Of a stretch of 64,000 nucleotides of DNA, positions 63,397 through 64,000 are shown one piece after another. The stretch is from Cryomorphaceae bacterium (lineage in GTDB: Bacteria; Bacteroidota; Bacteroidia; Flavobacteriales; ECT2AJA-044). Position numbers and translations under genes: made by a program. The notes under the pieces are model-generated. The model worked only from the letters and a program-made list of their open reading frames with translations. It did not search any database and had not been told where the DNA came from. The DNA lies in the NCBI GenBank assembly GCA_017798125.1, contig CP059070.1, forward strand, positions 806,001-870,000, given 5' to 3'. Numbering within the stretch: the first letter of the stretch is position 1; each line of letters starts with the position of its first letter.

Positions 63397-64000
63397 CTAT
63401 TCCTTCTTTGCCGCGGCCCCAATCGGGATTTCAAAGGTAATTTGCCAATACTGCATGCGAGACTCTAAATCACTGTTGGGATCTGGGTATTCCAAAAGAC
63501 CGTAGCAGTACTTGGCACTAATCCACAGACCAGCCGTGTTGGTACGGAAACGATAGGCTAGACCACCGACCACGCGCGCGTCTATTCGCGAGTATTCATC
63601 TGTAATGTCCACATTCAACTGCGCCCCATCTTCGATATCCGCAGTGAACATGTCCACTGCCGAGGTCATTAAAGCGGGCTCAAAACCGGCCTGCAGCAAC
63701 CAGTGCGGTGTAACAGCATAGCGTGCGATGAGGGGCACAGAGATGAAATTGATCCGGCGCTCAACCCGAAATCGGTCCGTGAGGTCGTCAAATTCGGGAT
63801 CGCCGATGGAGTAGGGGTCCAGGTTCTCTACGCCTACGGAGGACACCACTTGTACGGAAGGGTGGATCCACCAATGCTCACTCAAGCGAATGTTAAAGGA
63901 CGGACCAATAAAAAAGCTGGACGCCCAATCACCGGGGTTGTATCCATCGAGATAGCTGATGGTCGGCCCCAGTTCTAGGCCGAACTCTACATTTGGAGAG
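63397..64000 (-). CDS. PorT-like outer-membrane beta-barrel protein (5' partial)
   Basis: The frame is open to the window edge (the first complete codon is at 63999), so the N-terminus is missing; the TTG at 63885 is not a real start. The visible ~200 residues are amphipathic strands (VEFGLELGPTISYLDGYNPG, FFIGPSFNIRLSEHWWIHPS, INFISVPLIARYAVTPHWLL, QYWQITFEIPIG) typical of the PF13568/PorT-like barrel family. It lies upstream of the efflux operon in the same direction, with 46 nt between the stop and the MFP start. Confidence 0.8.
   Translation of the reverse strand, partial: SPNVEFGLELGPTISYLDGYNPGDWASSFFIGPSFNIRLSEHWWIHPSVQVVSSVGVENLDPYSIGDPEFDDLTDRFRVERRINFISVPLIARYAVTPHWLLQAGFEPALMTSAVDMFTADIEDGAQLNVDITDEYSRIDARVVGGLAYRFRTNTAGLWISAKYCYGLLEYPDPNSDLESRMQYWQITFEIPIGAAAKKE

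Overview
The window looks like a chromosomal segment of a Bacteroidota bacterium, most likely a marine Flavobacteriales (the order is an inference). Evidence: C-terminal type IX secretion (T9SS) sorting domains, large TonB-dependent receptors with carboxypeptidase-like regulatory domains, DUF481 and PorT-like barrels, a HYR-repeat giant adhesin, CBM48/GH57 glycogen genes, and promoter hexamer-like TAnnTTTG elements. Genes are tightly packed, with many stop/start or stop/stop overlaps. No rRNA, tRNA, IS element, integrase or CRISPR array was seen.

Layout. 1-1.2 kb: end of a T9SS-exported choice-of-anchor I protein. 1.2-4.4 kb: prolyl oligopeptidase lipoprotein, then a converging SDR-type threonine dehydrogenase. 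4.4-9.8 kb: trhO (tRNA hydroxylase), hmgA and hppD (tyrosine to homogentisate to maleylacetoacetate) and a CocE-type hydrolase lipoprotein. 9.8-13.2 kb: a Bacteroidota-type histidine kinase/OmpR regulator pair, a DUF1573 protein with direct-repeat boxes upstream, a structured intergenic RNA candidate, a small acetyltransferase and a haem-binding protein. 13.2-19.5 kb: OmpA lipoprotein, a 1134-residue surface protein, a coiled-coil membrane protein and ComF. 19.6-30.7 kb: one 3689-residue repeat adhesin. 30.8-35.9 kb: TonB receptor, orphan radical SAM enzyme, outer-membrane protein. 35.9-38.5 kb: a lone contractile-tail-sheath-like protein and a frameshifted membrane protein. 38.4-41.4 kb: a probable metal (copper) operon of HYC_CC_PP-like protein, HMA protein and TonB receptor. 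41.5-50.6 kb: hybrid kinase, then glycogen genes glgB, GH57/DUF3536, CBM48 and glgP. 50.6-54.1 kb: YebC and a FIST-sensor/hybrid-kinase operon. 54.1-57.6 kb: two DUF481 paralogues and a DNRLRE/T9SS protein. 57.6-63.4 kb: a complete RND efflux operon (MFP, RND pump, OMF). 63.4-64 kb: end of a PorT-like barrel gene.

The most unusual signal is a family of 16-18 nt palindromic elements (five-base stem with compensating changes, short loop starting mostly with T and ending in C, then GAT). Seventeen full copies are spread over the window on both strands. Fifteen lie inside coding sequence, in different reading frames, and two are intergenic. This looks like a REP-like element that tolerates, or targets, coding DNA. 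Other points of interest are an RNA candidate with mutually exclusive stems and a possible pseudoknot, an orphan tail-sheath protein, a recent 720-nt duplication inside the giant adhesin, and PHO-box-like repeats upstream of the DUF1573 gene.
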